Assembly: GCF_030064675.1 (NCBI RefSeq)
Contig: NZ_CP116413.1
Location: forward strand, 2,450,001 to 2,514,000
DNA length: 64,000 nt
Reading direction: 5' to 3'
Origin: Crossiella sp. CA-258035
GTDB lineage: Bacteria; Actinomycetota; Actinomycetes; Mycobacteriales; Pseudonocardiaceae
The translations under genes and the position numbers were made by a program. Of this stretch, positions 47,667 through 55,977 are shown piece by piece (the first letter of the stretch is position 1; every line of letters starts with the position of its first letter). The notes under the pieces are model-generated. The model was not told where the DNA came from, made no database searches, and was given only the letters and a program-made list of their open reading frames with translations.

Positions 47667-49265
47667 TCACGCGGTGGTCCATTGCTGGTTCGGCGCGCCG
47701 GTGCAGTCCCAGAGCTGGGCGGGCGTGCCGTTGGCGGTGCTGTTGTCGGTGACGTCCAGGCACTTGCCGCCGAGGCCGGTGAGCCGGTCGCCGGTGGGGC
47801 CGCCGCTGGGCGGACCGGCCCAGGTGAAGGTGGCCGTGGTGCGCGCGGGCAGGTCGTAGCTGAAGGACTGGCCGCCCCAGTTGACCCGCAGGTCCTGGTT
47901 GGCGCCGCTGGTGTTGTAGGCGATCAGCGCCTTGGATCCGTCCGGGTTGCGCCAGGCCACGTTGCTCACCGCGGCGGTGTTGCTGGTGTCCACCCGCACC
48001 GCGCCGGGGCGGACGAACTTGGTCAGGTGGCCCATGTTGTAGTACTCGATGGTGTAGTCCACCTGGCCGTGCCGGGGGCCGCCGTTCTGCACGGTGATCA
48101 GGCCGGTGCAGGTGCCGCAGCCGCCGTTGTGCGGGCCCTGGTTCTGGTCCAGGGCCAGGCTCCACTTGACCACGCTGCGGGCGTGGTTGCGGGTGGGGCC
48201 GATGATGTCGGCGACCATGTCCTCGCGGTGCTGGTCGCTGATCCACTCACCGCCGGAGTGCTCGGTGCCGTACTGCCTGATGCCGGGGTACTGGTTGTGC
48301 ACCTGGGACTGGGTGGCCACGTCGCCGCCGTAGCCGTGCCAGGCCACCCCGCCGAAGAGCGGGTCGTTGCGGATGGCCGGGTCGTTGACCTGCGGCGCGC
48401 CCCACTCCGCCCACTTGTCCCAGTTCCAGTCCAGCACCAGGGTCTTGGTGCTGATCCCGGCCGCGCGGAAGGCAGGCCAGAGCGCGTTCTTGGTGAAGTG
48501 GATGATCCCGTTGGCGTTCCACTGCATCGAGGGGTACCCGGCGCAGCAGGTCGGCTCGTTCTGCACCGAGACGTAGTCGATCGGCACGCCGCGGGACTGG
48601 TAGGCCTGCACGTACTTGGCGAAGTACTGGCCGTAGGCGGTGTAGTACTGGGACTGCAACCACCCCTGGTGCATGTGGTTGTTGTCCTTCATCCAGCCCG
48701 GCGAGCTCCACGGCGAGGCCATCACCTTCAGCGCCGGGTTGAGCTGTTTCGCCTGCCGGGTAAGGGGAAGCACGTCCGCGAGGTCGTGGTTGATAGTGAA
48801 GTCGCCGACGTCGCAGCAGGTGTTGTCGAAGTTGTAGTCGAAGCGGGCCAGGTCAGAGGCGCCCATCGGGTTGCGGATGAAGGACAGCCCGATGCCCTCA
48901 GCGGGGTGGAACAGCTTGCGCATGGTGGCTTCGCGGGTGGCCGGGGTGAGCGCGCCGCTGGAGTTCATCAGCCAGGCCGCGGTGTCGGTGAACGAGGCGC
49001 CCGCGCCCTCGAACTCCTGGTAGGTGCGGCCCTCGTCGACGGTGATGGTGGTGCCACCACTGCCGGTGCCCGCGGTGAACCGGACCGGTGCCTGCGGTTG
49101 CAGCCCCCGGGTCACGGTGCGGCCCTTGTTGGCCGCGGTGGTGGTGGTCAGCGTGACGTTGACGGTCTCCCCGGCGGCCTGCGCCTCGGGAGCCGGGACG
49201 GCGAGCACGGATGCGGTCAGCACCAGTCCCAGCGCCGCCGCGGAGAAGATCGGAACACTGCGCAT
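47667..49265 (-). CDS. Secreted GH30-family glycosidase with a short ricin-type tail
   Basis: A 532-residue exported enzyme. I start at ATG 49265 with GAGG six bases upstream; GTG 49277 lacks a ribosome site. After the signal peptide (cleavage near AQA-AG) the GH30 barrel covers ~60-400: FEGAGASFTDTAAW, WSSPGWMK, acid/base Glu in VSVQNEPT, nucleophile Glu in GTEHSGG. A beta-sandwich typical of GH30 follows, then a linker (PPSGGPTG). About 40 residues of one ricin-type (CBM13) unit come last (GKCLDVTDNSTANGT, LWDCTGAPNQQW) before the stop. Full CBM13 domains are about 120 residues, so this one is cut short. GH30 enzymes hydrolyse beta-glucans, xylans or glucosylceramides. The divergent ROK gene probably controls it. 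Confidence 0.9.
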   Translation of the reverse strand: MRSVPIFSAAALGLVLTASVLAVPAPEAQAAGETVNVTLTTTTAANKGRTVTRGLQPQAPVRFTAGTGSGGTTITVDEGRTYQEFEGAGASFTDTAAWLMNSSGALTPATREATMRKLFHPAEGIGLSFIRNPMGASDLARFDYNFDNTCCDVGDFTINHDLADVLPLTRQAKQLNPALKVMASPWSSPGWMKDNNHMHQGWLQSQYYTAYGQYFAKYVQAYQSRGVPIDYVSVQNEPTCCAGYPSMQWNANGIIHFTKNALWPAFRAAGISTKTLVLDWNWDKWAEWGAPQVNDPAIRNDPLFGGVAWHGYGGDVATQSQVHNQYPGIRQYGTEHSGGEWISDQHREDMVADIIGPTRNHARSVVKWSLALDQNQGPHNGGCGTCTGLITVQNGGPRHGQVDYTIEYYNMGHLTKFVRPGAVRVDTSNTAAVSNVAWRNPDGSKALIAYNTSGANQDLRVNWGGQSFSYDLPARTTATFTWAGPPSGGPTGDRLTGLGGKCLDVTDNSTANGTPAQLWDCTGAPNQQWTTA

Positions 49266-49309
49266 GCGGAACCTCACACAGAGCGAGGGCGGCGGAATGA
49301 CGTGGGCAA

Positions 49310-49330
49310 CACACCTTATTTCAAGGTGTG
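49310..49330. promoter_or_regulatory. Inverted repeat CACACCTT-N5-AAGGTGTG, probable ROK operator
   Basis: Perfect 8-bp arms in the 112-base region between the divergent GH30 and ROK genes, a usual place for a ROK or LacI-like operator that controls both. Confidence 0.6.
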
Positions 49331-49377
49331 ATTTAACTCGGAGGTTGATAATCGGTCAAGACGGCGAAGGGACGCGG

Positions 49378-50589
49378 GTGCGCGAGAACAGTCAGACGGT
49401 GCACGACCTGCGCCGCGGCAACCGGGCCACGGTGCTGCGCGCGGTGTACTTCGACGGCCCGCTCAGCCGCCGTGAGCTGGCCGCGTGCACCGGTCTGAGC
49501 CAGGCATCGGTGAGCAACGTGGCGGGCCAGCTGGTGGATGAGCAGGTGCTGGTCGAGGCGGGCACGGTGGACTCCGACGGCGGCCGCCCGCGCGGGCTGC
49601 TGCGGGTGAACCCAGGGCACGCCACGGTGATCGGCGTGGAGGTGGCCGAGACCTGGGTGCGGGTCAAGGCATTCGACCTGACCCTGGCCGTGCTGGCTGA
49701 GGAGACCCTGCCGGTCGAGCCGGACAACCAGGACCGGGACCTGGTGATCGGCCACATCCTGACCGGCCTGGAGAAGGTGCTGGCCGCGGACACGGTGTGC
49801 GCCGACCGGGTGCTCGGCGTCGGCGTCGGGGTGCCGGGCGTGGTGCAGCAGGACAGCGAGCTGCTGGTGCACGGACACACCGCCGCCTGGCACAAGGTGC
49901 CGCTGGAAGCATTGCTGCGCAAGGGAACCGACCTGCCCCTGCACATCGACAACGGCGCGAACACCATGGGCCAGGCCGAGATGTGGTTCGGCGCGGGCCG
50001 GGGCGCGAAGCACGCGGTGATCGCCCTGATCGGCTCCGGCGTCGGCGCGGGCGTGATCGCCGAGGGCAACCCCTTCCGCGGCGCCCGGCGCAGCGCGGGG
50101 GAGTGGGGCCACACCACCCTCGCCCTGGACGGTCCACCCTGCCGCTGCGGCTCCCGCGGCTGCCTGGAGTCCTTCACCGGCGCGGCGGCCGTGGTCGCCC
50201 GCCACCGCGCCGCCATGCACATCACCACCCCGCTGACCGACGAGGCCACCGCCTTCCGTGCCGCCCTCGCCGACCCCGCACCCCAAGCCCGGGCCCTGAT
50301 CGAGGAGAGCGCGCGGTACCTGGGCGCGGGCATCGCCAACCTGGTCAACCTGTTCAACCCGGAACGCATCCTGCTCGGCGGCTGGGCCGGACTGCTGCTC
50401 GCCGAGCACACCCTCCCGCTGATCAGGGACACCGCCCGCGCCTACGCCCTGCGCCACCCGTTCGAAGGCACCCAGATCGCCCTGTGCGAACTGGGCCCGG
50501 ACGCCATCGCGCTGGGCGCGGCGACCCTGTGGGTGAACCGCTTCCTGCGCACCGGCGGCGTGCACAAGCTGAGCCCTCCGCAACGGTAG
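49378..50589 (+). CDS. ROK-family transcriptional regulator
   Basis: A 403-residue protein. Residues ~5-70 are a winged helix (RGNRATVLRAVYFDGPLSRREL, TGLSQASVSNVAGQL). The rest is a ROK sugar-kinase-like domain with GVGVGVPGVV, the DNGANTMGQAE region, the zinc motif CRCGSRGCLE and a C-terminal GAATLW. Such proteins bind a sugar and release DNA. GTG 49378 lies six bases after GAAGGGA. It is divergent from the GH30 gene across a perfect inverted repeat, so the likely inducer is a product of that enzyme. Confidence 0.88.
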   Translation: MRENSQTVHDLRRGNRATVLRAVYFDGPLSRRELAACTGLSQASVSNVAGQLVDEQVLVEAGTVDSDGGRPRGLLRVNPGHATVIGVEVAETWVRVKAFDLTLAVLAEETLPVEPDNQDRDLVIGHILTGLEKVLAADTVCADRVLGVGVGVPGVVQQDSELLVHGHTAAWHKVPLEALLRKGTDLPLHIDNGANTMGQAEMWFGAGRGAKHAVIALIGSGVGAGVIAEGNPFRGARRSAGEWGHTTLALDGPPCRCGSRGCLESFTGAAAVVARHRAAMHITTPLTDEATAFRAALADPAPQARALIEESARYLGAGIANLVNLFNPERILLGGWAGLLLAEHTLPLIRDTARAYALRHPFEGTQIALCELGPDAIALGAATLWVNRFLRTGGVHKLSPPQR

Positions 50590-50659
50590 ACCTGGCACCA
50601 CCCCCGCCAGGGACGCAGACCCATGGCCGGGAAACCCTTGTGACGGCAGGCTTCCCGCC

Positions 50660-52162
50660 ATGATGCAGGAGACTTCGGTGCGCCCGGCGCTGTCCAGGGC
50701 GGCGCTGGCGATCCCCGCCGTGACCGCCCTGGCGCTGATCGCCTTCAGCGGCGGCTACGGCTACCACCGCGATGAGCTGTACTTCATCGTGGCGGGCCAG
50801 CACCCGGCCTGGGGCTACCCCGACCAGCCCAGCTTCACCCCGATGATCGCCGCCCTGATGGACTTCCTGGTCCCGGACTCCATGATGGCCCTGCGCCTCC
50901 CCGCCGCGCTGGCCGCAGCCCTGACCGTCCTGTTCGTCACCCTCACCGCCAGGGAGTTGGGCGGCACCCACCGCGCCCAGACCCTGGCCGCCCTGGCCAC
51001 CGCGCTCTCCGGCATGGTCCTGATCCCCGGCCACATGCTGCACACCACCACCTTCGACATCACCTTCACCGCCGCGGTGATCTGGCTGCTGGTCAAGGTG
51101 ATCCGCGGCGGCAACCCCAAACTGCTGCTGGCCGCGGGCGCGATCCTGGGCGTGGCCCTGCACAACAAGTACCTCATCGGCGCGGTGGTCGCCTCCCTCC
51201 TGCTGGCCCTGCTCCTCACCGGCCCCCGCACCCTGTTCCGCACCCCCTGGCTCTGGGCCGGAGCCGCGATCGCGGTCCTGATCTGGCTCCCCAACCTGCT
51301 GTGGCAGTACGAAAACGGCTGGCCCCAACTGGAAATGGCCAAGATCCTCAGCGAAGGCAACACCGACCGAGGCGGCCCAGCCCTCTTCCTCGCCATGCAG
51401 GCCCTGGCCATCGGCCCCCTGCTCACCCCCCTCTGGCTGGCCGGCCTGGTCCGCCTGCTCCGCACCCCCCAGTTCCGCTTCCTGGGCGCGGCCTTCCTCA
51501 TCCTCACCATCGCCCTGCTCGCCGCAGGCGGCTCCCCCCTGTACCTGTTCGGCGGCTACCCAGCCCTGCTCGCGGCGGGCGGTCTGGCCGTGGACGGCTG
51601 GCTGACCCGAGCCAAGGGCAACGCGAGAACCACAGTGGCCACCACCGCCGGAGTCCTCTCCGCGGTGTTCATCCTCCCCCTGGCGCTGCCCCTGGTCCCG
51701 GAAAGCCAGCTCCACCGCATCCCGGTGATCCAGATGAACGGCCTGTCCGCCGAACAGTTCGGCTGGCCGGAACTCACCAACACCGTCACCAAGGTCTACG
51801 ACACCCTGCCCCCAGCCCAACGCGGCACCACCGTCATCATCACCGAGAACTTCGGCGAAGCAGCTGCCCTGCACCGCTACGGCCGCACCAGGGGTCTCCC
51901 GACGGTCCACAGTGGATACCGGGGTTACGCGGCCTGGGAACGCCCCCCGGCAACCGCACGGAACGCCATCCTGATCCAACCGGCCAAGAGCCCAGAACCG
52001 CCTGCCTGGGCCAAGAAGGCATGCACCAACCTCCGCTACGAAGCCGAGATCCGCAACGACCTGAACATCAAGAACCGCGAACAGGGCGGCAAGATCTGGC
52101 TCTGCGAGAACGTCACGCGGTCTTGGGACGACCTCTGGCCGGAGATCAGCCACATGAACTAG
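50660..52162 (+). CDS. GT39/ArnT-like membrane glycosyltransferase
   Basis: A 500-residue protein with about 10-11 membrane helices and a C-terminal extracytoplasmic domain (~360-500). The first outer loop has YHRDELYFIVAGQHPAWGYPDQPS, with the Asp-Glu pair expected of the PMT/ArnT superfamily, which uses polyprenyl-phosphate sugars. The acceptor is unknown; cell-envelope glycosylation is likely. ATG 50660 is 70 bases after the ROK gene in the same direction. The palindrome copy near 51906 has one mismatch. The long hairpin region begins right after its stop. Confidence 0.8.
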   Translation: MMQETSVRPALSRAALAIPAVTALALIAFSGGYGYHRDELYFIVAGQHPAWGYPDQPSFTPMIAALMDFLVPDSMMALRLPAALAAALTVLFVTLTARELGGTHRAQTLAALATALSGMVLIPGHMLHTTTFDITFTAAVIWLLVKVIRGGNPKLLLAAGAILGVALHNKYLIGAVVASLLLALLLTGPRTLFRTPWLWAGAAIAVLIWLPNLLWQYENGWPQLEMAKILSEGNTDRGGPALFLAMQALAIGPLLTPLWLAGLVRLLRTPQFRFLGAAFLILTIALLAAGGSPLYLFGGYPALLAAGGLAVDGWLTRAKGNARTTVATTAGVLSAVFILPLALPLVPESQLHRIPVIQMNGLSAEQFGWPELTNTVTKVYDTLPPAQRGTTVIITENFGEAAALHRYGRTRGLPTVHSGYRGYAAWERPPATARNAILIQPAKSPEPPAWAKKACTNLRYEAEIRNDLNIKNREQGGKIWLCENVTRSWDDLWPEISHMN

Positions 52163-52193
52163 CGACAGGTTGGCTTTTCAAAACTGTCCCGAA

Positions 52194-52355
52194 GTCTTGA
52201 GGTTCCCCATGCCCGTCAACCTGGAGAGATCACACCGCATCCCAGCCCACGGACGCACACAGCAACCGCCGCCAAGGCCACGCAACGCAAGGGCGGCCGT
52301 GGGCTGGGATGTGGTTTGATTTCGGAGGGTTGACGGGCATGGGGAACCTCAAGAC
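52194..52355. repeat. Long hairpin 1 (28-bp perfect outer arms)
   Basis: Outer arms 52194-52221 and 52328-52355 are exact reverse complements (28 bp). Inner arms 52238-52252 and 52297-52311 are exact over 15 bp. Between outer and inner arms the two sides remain partly alike, so the whole pairs over roughly 60 bp with few mismatches. The unpaired tip is about 44 bases. No target-site duplication is visible. Confidence 0.85.
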
Positions 52356-52405
52356 CCGCCTGCGTCTTGGCCTTTGACTTTGATTTTCCCCCCCATGCTT
52401 TGATC

Positions 52406-52497
52406 TCTGCCCGTCCGGCGAGGACGCTCTTGACTTTGATCTTCGCCTGAAAACCTAAGATCAAAAGCGAAAAGAATGTCCTCGCCGGACGGGCAGA
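52406..52497. repeat. Long hairpin 2 (20-bp perfect outer arms)
   Basis: Outer arms 52406-52425 and 52478-52497 are exact reverse complements. An inner 9-bp stem, TTTGATCTT (52435-52443) with AAGATCAAA (52457-52465), closes a 13-base loop. The inner part is AT-rich. Confidence 0.85.
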
Positions 52498-52590
52498 CCA
52501 CCGGAGGGGTTTGACAAGTCAAAAGCCGGAGATGAGCAGGTTGCGGGGCGGGGTCTGGGCTGCCGGGGCCGATTCCAGCATGCTCGCGAC

Positions 52591-52742
52591 CCTCTCGTCT
52601 TCTCCGCACGACCTTCCGACAGCAAACCACACCTCCCCACCCGGCCCCCGTCACGTTGGGCGAGGCGGGCGGCGGCAGGTTGCAGGGGCCGGGTGGAGAG
52701 ATGCGGTCAGCAGTCTCCAGGCCGTACGGAGAAGACGAGAGG
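52591..52742. repeat. Long hairpin 3 (16-bp perfect outer arms)
   Basis: Outer arms 52591-52606 and 52727-52742 are exact. Inner arms CCACCCGGCCCC (52637-52648) and its complement (52685-52696) are exact over 12 bp. The sides between them are partly complementary, giving about 58 imperfectly paired positions. It ends about 50 bases before the MerR operator-like palindrome. Confidence 0.82.
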
Positions 52743-52790
52743 CCCGCTTTGTGGGTTTTCACCCCCGGCGAGCCCCGGTTCGCTTGACTG

Positions 52791-52803
52791 TGCCGTAGCG
52801 GCA
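52791..52803. promoter_or_regulatory. Palindrome TGCCGTAGCGGCA upstream of the MerR-type gene
   Basis: Five-base arms around TAG, 54 bases before the start at 52857. A TTGACT sequence lies just before it (52784-52789) and CATAGT overlaps its end (52802-52807). This resembles a dyad between promoter elements as used by MerR proteins, but the spacing is not standard. Confidence 0.4.
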
Positions 52804-52856
52804 TAGTTTGAACTGTCTCTTGTCGACAAACCTGATCCTGGGAGTGAGCAACCACC

Positions 52857-53567
52857 GTGGGCTGGAGTACCAGGCAACTCGCTGAGCTGGCGGGCACCAC
52901 CCTGCGTGCCGTCCGGCACTACCACGAGGTCGGTCTGCTGCCCGAGCCCGAGCGCCGCGCCAATGGCTACAAGAGCTACACCGCCGCCCACCTCATCCGC
53001 GTGCTCCGCATCAAACGCCTAACCACCCTCGGTCTCTCCCTGGCCCAGATCGCCGAGTTGGGCGACGCCGACGAGCACCCCGAGGAGGCCCTCCGCTCCC
53101 TGGACTCGGAGTTGGCCGAGACCATCGAGCGCCTGCAACGGATTCGCGCGGAACTCGCGCTGATCCTGTGCAAGGCCACGCCGACCGACGTGGAGCCCGA
53201 GCTTGGTCAGATCTTGGCCGGTACCAACGTGACTCCCGCTGACCGGGACTTCGCGGTGGTGCTGAGCCGGGTGATCGCGCCCTCGGCGCTCCAGGCCTTC
53301 GCGGAGATGGTGCGGGCCAACAGTTCTGATCCGGTGCTGGTCGAGTTCAACAACCTGCCCCCCGACGCCGATGAGCGGACCCGGCGGGAGTTGGCCGAAC
53401 GGCTGGGGCCGATCAGCCGGGACATGATCGCTGGTGCGCCTGAGGTGCAGAACCTGTTCGCCGGGGCGCCGCTGGGTGCGAGTTTCGGGGTTCGGGTGAT
53501 GGTCCAGGCCATCCGGGACCTGTACAACCCGGCCCAGCTCGATGTGCTGGAGCGGATGGTTCGTTGA
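52857..53567 (+). CDS. MerR-family transcriptional regulator
   Basis: A 236-residue protein. Residues ~1-70 match the MerR winged helix: WSTRQLAELAGTTLRAVRHYHEVGLL, NGYKSYTAAHLIRVLRIKRL, and LGLSLAQIAEL. A coiled region follows (~80-110, ELAETIERLQRIRAEL). The C-terminal ~120 residues contain no Cys cluster, so a metal sensor is unlikely and a small-molecule or TipA-like ligand domain is more plausible. GTG 52857 has GGAG upstream. Immediately downstream, on the other strand, is the SAV2177-type methyltransferase gene. Confidence 0.85.
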   Translation: MGWSTRQLAELAGTTLRAVRHYHEVGLLPEPERRANGYKSYTAAHLIRVLRIKRLTTLGLSLAQIAELGDADEHPEEALRSLDSELAETIERLQRIRAELALILCKATPTDVEPELGQILAGTNVTPADRDFAVVLSRVIAPSALQAFAEMVRANSSDPVLVEFNNLPPDADERTRRELAERLGPISRDMIAGAPEVQNLFAGAPLGASFGVRVMVQAIRDLYNPAQLDVLERMVR

Positions 53568-53585
53568 CCGGGAGTCGTTGGCGGG

Positions 53586-54395
53586 TCAGGGTTTGCGGCC
53601 TACTCCGGCGAACGGGAGGTTGTTGATCTCCTGCTTGTCCGTGACGTCGCCGACGCCGTCGGGCCGCCAGAACGCGCAGCCGACCAGGCCCGGGTCGACC
53701 AGCTCGAAGCCCTCGAAGAAGCGGAGCACCTCGTCGTGGCTGCGGATGATGGGCGCGTTCTGGGTGCGCTTGTACGCCTCCACCGCCTCGTCCAGGCCCG
53801 CGGCGTTGGCGTCGCCGGAGACGTGCGAGACGGCGAAGTAGCTGCCGGGGGCCAGTCGCTCGCGGTACCGCGCGATCAGGCCGACCGGGTCCCACTCGTC
53901 CGGCACGAAGTGCAGCAGCAGCAACATGGTCAGGCCGACCGGCTGGCTGAAGTCGATCAGCCGCTTGGTCTCCGGGGCGTCCAGCACGCCCTCGACGTCG
54001 CGCAGGTCGGTCTGGATGACCTCGGCGTTCGGGTTGCCGTGCAACAACATCTGGCTGTGCGCCACCGCCACCGGGTCCCGGTCCACGTAGACCACCCGGC
54101 AGCTCGGGTCGGCCCGCTGGACGATCTCGTGCAGGTTGCCGACGGTCGGGATGCCCGAGCCGATGTCCAGGAACTGGCGGACCCCGTTGTCCACCATGTG
54201 CAGCACCGCGCGGCGCAGGAACGAGCGGTTCAGCTGGGTGGCGCTGCGCAGGTCCGGCATGATCTTGAGGATCTGCTCGGCCAGCTGCCGGTCGGCCTCG
54301 AAGTTGTGGCCACCGCCCAGCCAGTAGTCGTAGACCCGGGCCGGGCTCGGCACGCTGGTGTCGATGCCCGCCGGTACCCAGTTCCGCTCGGCCAC
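53586..54395 (-). CDS. SAM-dependent methyltransferase, SAV2177/DUF574 family
   Basis: A 269-residue protein starting near DTSVPSPARVYDYWLGGGHNFEADR, the hallmark of this large actinomycete family. The Rossmann motif QFLDIGSGIPT is followed by YVDRDPVAV and LRDV. The members are numerous in Streptomyces and relatives; substrates are mostly unknown. GTG 54395 has GAGGGGAG upstream. It is convergent with the MerR gene over an 18-base gap and divergent from the P450 gene. Confidence 0.88.
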   Translation of the reverse strand: MAERNWVPAGIDTSVPSPARVYDYWLGGGHNFEADRQLAEQILKIMPDLRSATQLNRSFLRRAVLHMVDNGVRQFLDIGSGIPTVGNLHEIVQRADPSCRVVYVDRDPVAVAHSQMLLHGNPNAEVIQTDLRDVEGVLDAPETKRLIDFSQPVGLTMLLLLHFVPDEWDPVGLIARYRERLAPGSYFAVSHVSGDANAAGLDEAVEAYKRTQNAPIIRSHDEVLRFFEGFELVDPGLVGCAFWRPDGVGDVTDKQEINNLPFAGVGRKP

Positions 54396-54577
54396 CCGGA
54401 CTCCCCTCGTTGGGCGCGGTTACCGTGTGCAGCTTAGGACCGGGGGGCCACACCCGAAGGAAGGGTTGGTAACGAGGTCCATCCGATCGTGTGCATGTGC
54501 CTGGAGAAGCGTCGCGCGAGGCCAGTGTGACTACATATCGTTACCGCGTTCACACGTTCGGTAGATAAGGTGGTGCG

Positions 54578-55897
54578 ATGGTCGCGGTGGTTCCCGGTCG
54601 GTTACCGCTGCTCGGGCACACCCTGTCCCTGCTGCGGAAACCGTTGCCGTTCCTGGCTTCGCTGCCCGCGCACGGCGAGGTGGTGCGGATCTTCCTCGGC
54701 CCGATGCCGGTCTACCTGGTGACCAGCCCGGAGCTCGCGCTGCGGCTGCTCGCGGTGGAGGCGGACAAGTTCGACAAGGGCATCGTCTTCGACAAGATGC
54801 GCCCGCTCTTCGGCGACGGCCTGGCCACCTCCAACGGCGAGTTCAACCAGCGCCAGCGCCGGATGGTGCTGCCCGCCTTCGCCCGCGGCCGGGTCGCCGC
54901 CTACGCCGAGAACACCATCACCGGCCTGGCCCAGGAGCTCGCCGACTCCTGGCGGGACGGCCAGCAGGTCGCGGTGGACGCGCTCATGCAGGACGTGGTG
55001 CTCACCATCGCCGGGCGCACCCTGTTCGCCGCCGACCTCGGCGCCGAGGTGCTGGCCGAGATCCAGCGGTCCATCCCGATCATGTTGCAGAACGTGCTCA
55101 TCCGCGCGTTCTCCCCGCGTCTGGTGGAGAAACTGCCCATCCCCGGCAACCGCCGCTTCGATGAGGCCGCGGCCCGGCTGCGCGCGGTCATCCCGCCCGC
55201 GATCATGAACGCGCGCCGGCAGGGCGGCGACCACGGCGACCTGCTCTCGGTGTTCCTCGCCGCCCGCGATGAGGAGACCGGCGCGGCCATGACCGACGAG
55301 CAGATCCAGGACGAGGTGGTCACCATCCTGACCACCGGCGCGGAAACCACCTCGGTCGCGCTGACCTGGTTCTTCCACGAGCTGGCGAGCAACCCGGAGA
55401 TCGAGCGCCGCTTCCACGCCGAGCTCGACGAGGTGCTGGCCGGCCACCCGGTCACCTTCGCCGACCTGCCGAAACTCCAGTACACCCAGCAGATCGTCAA
55501 CGAGGTGCTGCGCCGCACCCCGCCGATCATCCTGATGCGCAGGGCGCGGCAGGAAGTCGAGCTCGGCGGCGTGCGCATCCCGGCAGGCGCCGAGGTCGCG
55601 GTCAGCCAGCACACCCTGCACCGCGACCCGCGCTGGTTCCCCGATCCGGACCGGTTCGACCCCGACCGCTGGACCCCCGAACGGATGGCCGCGCTACCCA
55701 AGGGCGCCTACATCCCCTTCGGCGCGGGCGCCCGCTACTGCCCGGGGGCCTTCCTGGCGCAGACCGAGATCGCCATCGTGGCGGCCACCATCGGCGCGCG
55801 CTGGCGCCTGGTCCCGGTGCCGGGCAAGCGGGTCTACGCCAAGGTCAAGGCGACCATGCAGCTCAACCAGCTGCCGATGACCGTCCACTCCCGGTAG
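54578..55897 (+). CDS. Cytochrome P450, pentalenene-oxygenase-like type
   Basis: A 439-residue P450 with all core motifs: I-helix TTGAETTS near 250, EVLR (ExxR) near 310, RWFPDPDRFDPDRW, and the heme loop FGAGARYCPG with Cys near 388. The N-terminus PGRLPLLGH and the general pattern resemble actinomycete P450s that act on terpenes or fatty acids (family knowledge). No terpene synthase, ferredoxin or reductase gene is adjacent. ATG 54578 follows AAGGTGG. A GTGTGA/TCACAC pair (54525-54530, 54550-54555) upstream might be an operator. Confidence 0.88.
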   Translation: MVAVVPGRLPLLGHTLSLLRKPLPFLASLPAHGEVVRIFLGPMPVYLVTSPELALRLLAVEADKFDKGIVFDKMRPLFGDGLATSNGEFNQRQRRMVLPAFARGRVAAYAENTITGLAQELADSWRDGQQVAVDALMQDVVLTIAGRTLFAADLGAEVLAEIQRSIPIMLQNVLIRAFSPRLVEKLPIPGNRRFDEAAARLRAVIPPAIMNARRQGGDHGDLLSVFLAARDEETGAAMTDEQIQDEVVTILTTGAETTSVALTWFFHELASNPEIERRFHAELDEVLAGHPVTFADLPKLQYTQQIVNEVLRRTPPIILMRRARQEVELGGVRIPAGAEVAVSQHTLHRDPRWFPDPDRFDPDRWTPERMAALPKGAYIPFGAGARYCPGAFLAQTEIAIVAATIGARWRLVPVPGKRVYAKVKATMQLNQLPMTVHSR

Positions 55898-55977
55898 TCA
55901 CCTGAAAGTATCCGCCCGGCTACCGGGTGTATTGTCAGGCCACTCCCGACCCTTTCCGATCTTGGAAGGTTGTCCCC

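Larger units (their letters stand above)
52163..52856. other. 694-bp gene-free region built of three long hairpins
   Basis: No open frame here has homology or sensible composition. The stretch consists largely of three successive inverted repeats (52194-52355, 52406-52497, 52591-52742), each with long outer arms and a separate inner stem. AT-rich tracts rich in TTTGA lie between 52371 and 52472, unlike the surrounding GC-rich DNA. A TTTGACAAGTCAAA palindrome lies at about 52510-52523. The final ~100 bases should hold the promoter of the MerR-type gene. Confidence 0.75.

Noticed and set aside
52194-52742. Hairpins as intact insertion sequences or MITEs
   Set aside because: No transposase, no target-site duplication at any of the three, and the arms are unrelated to each other.
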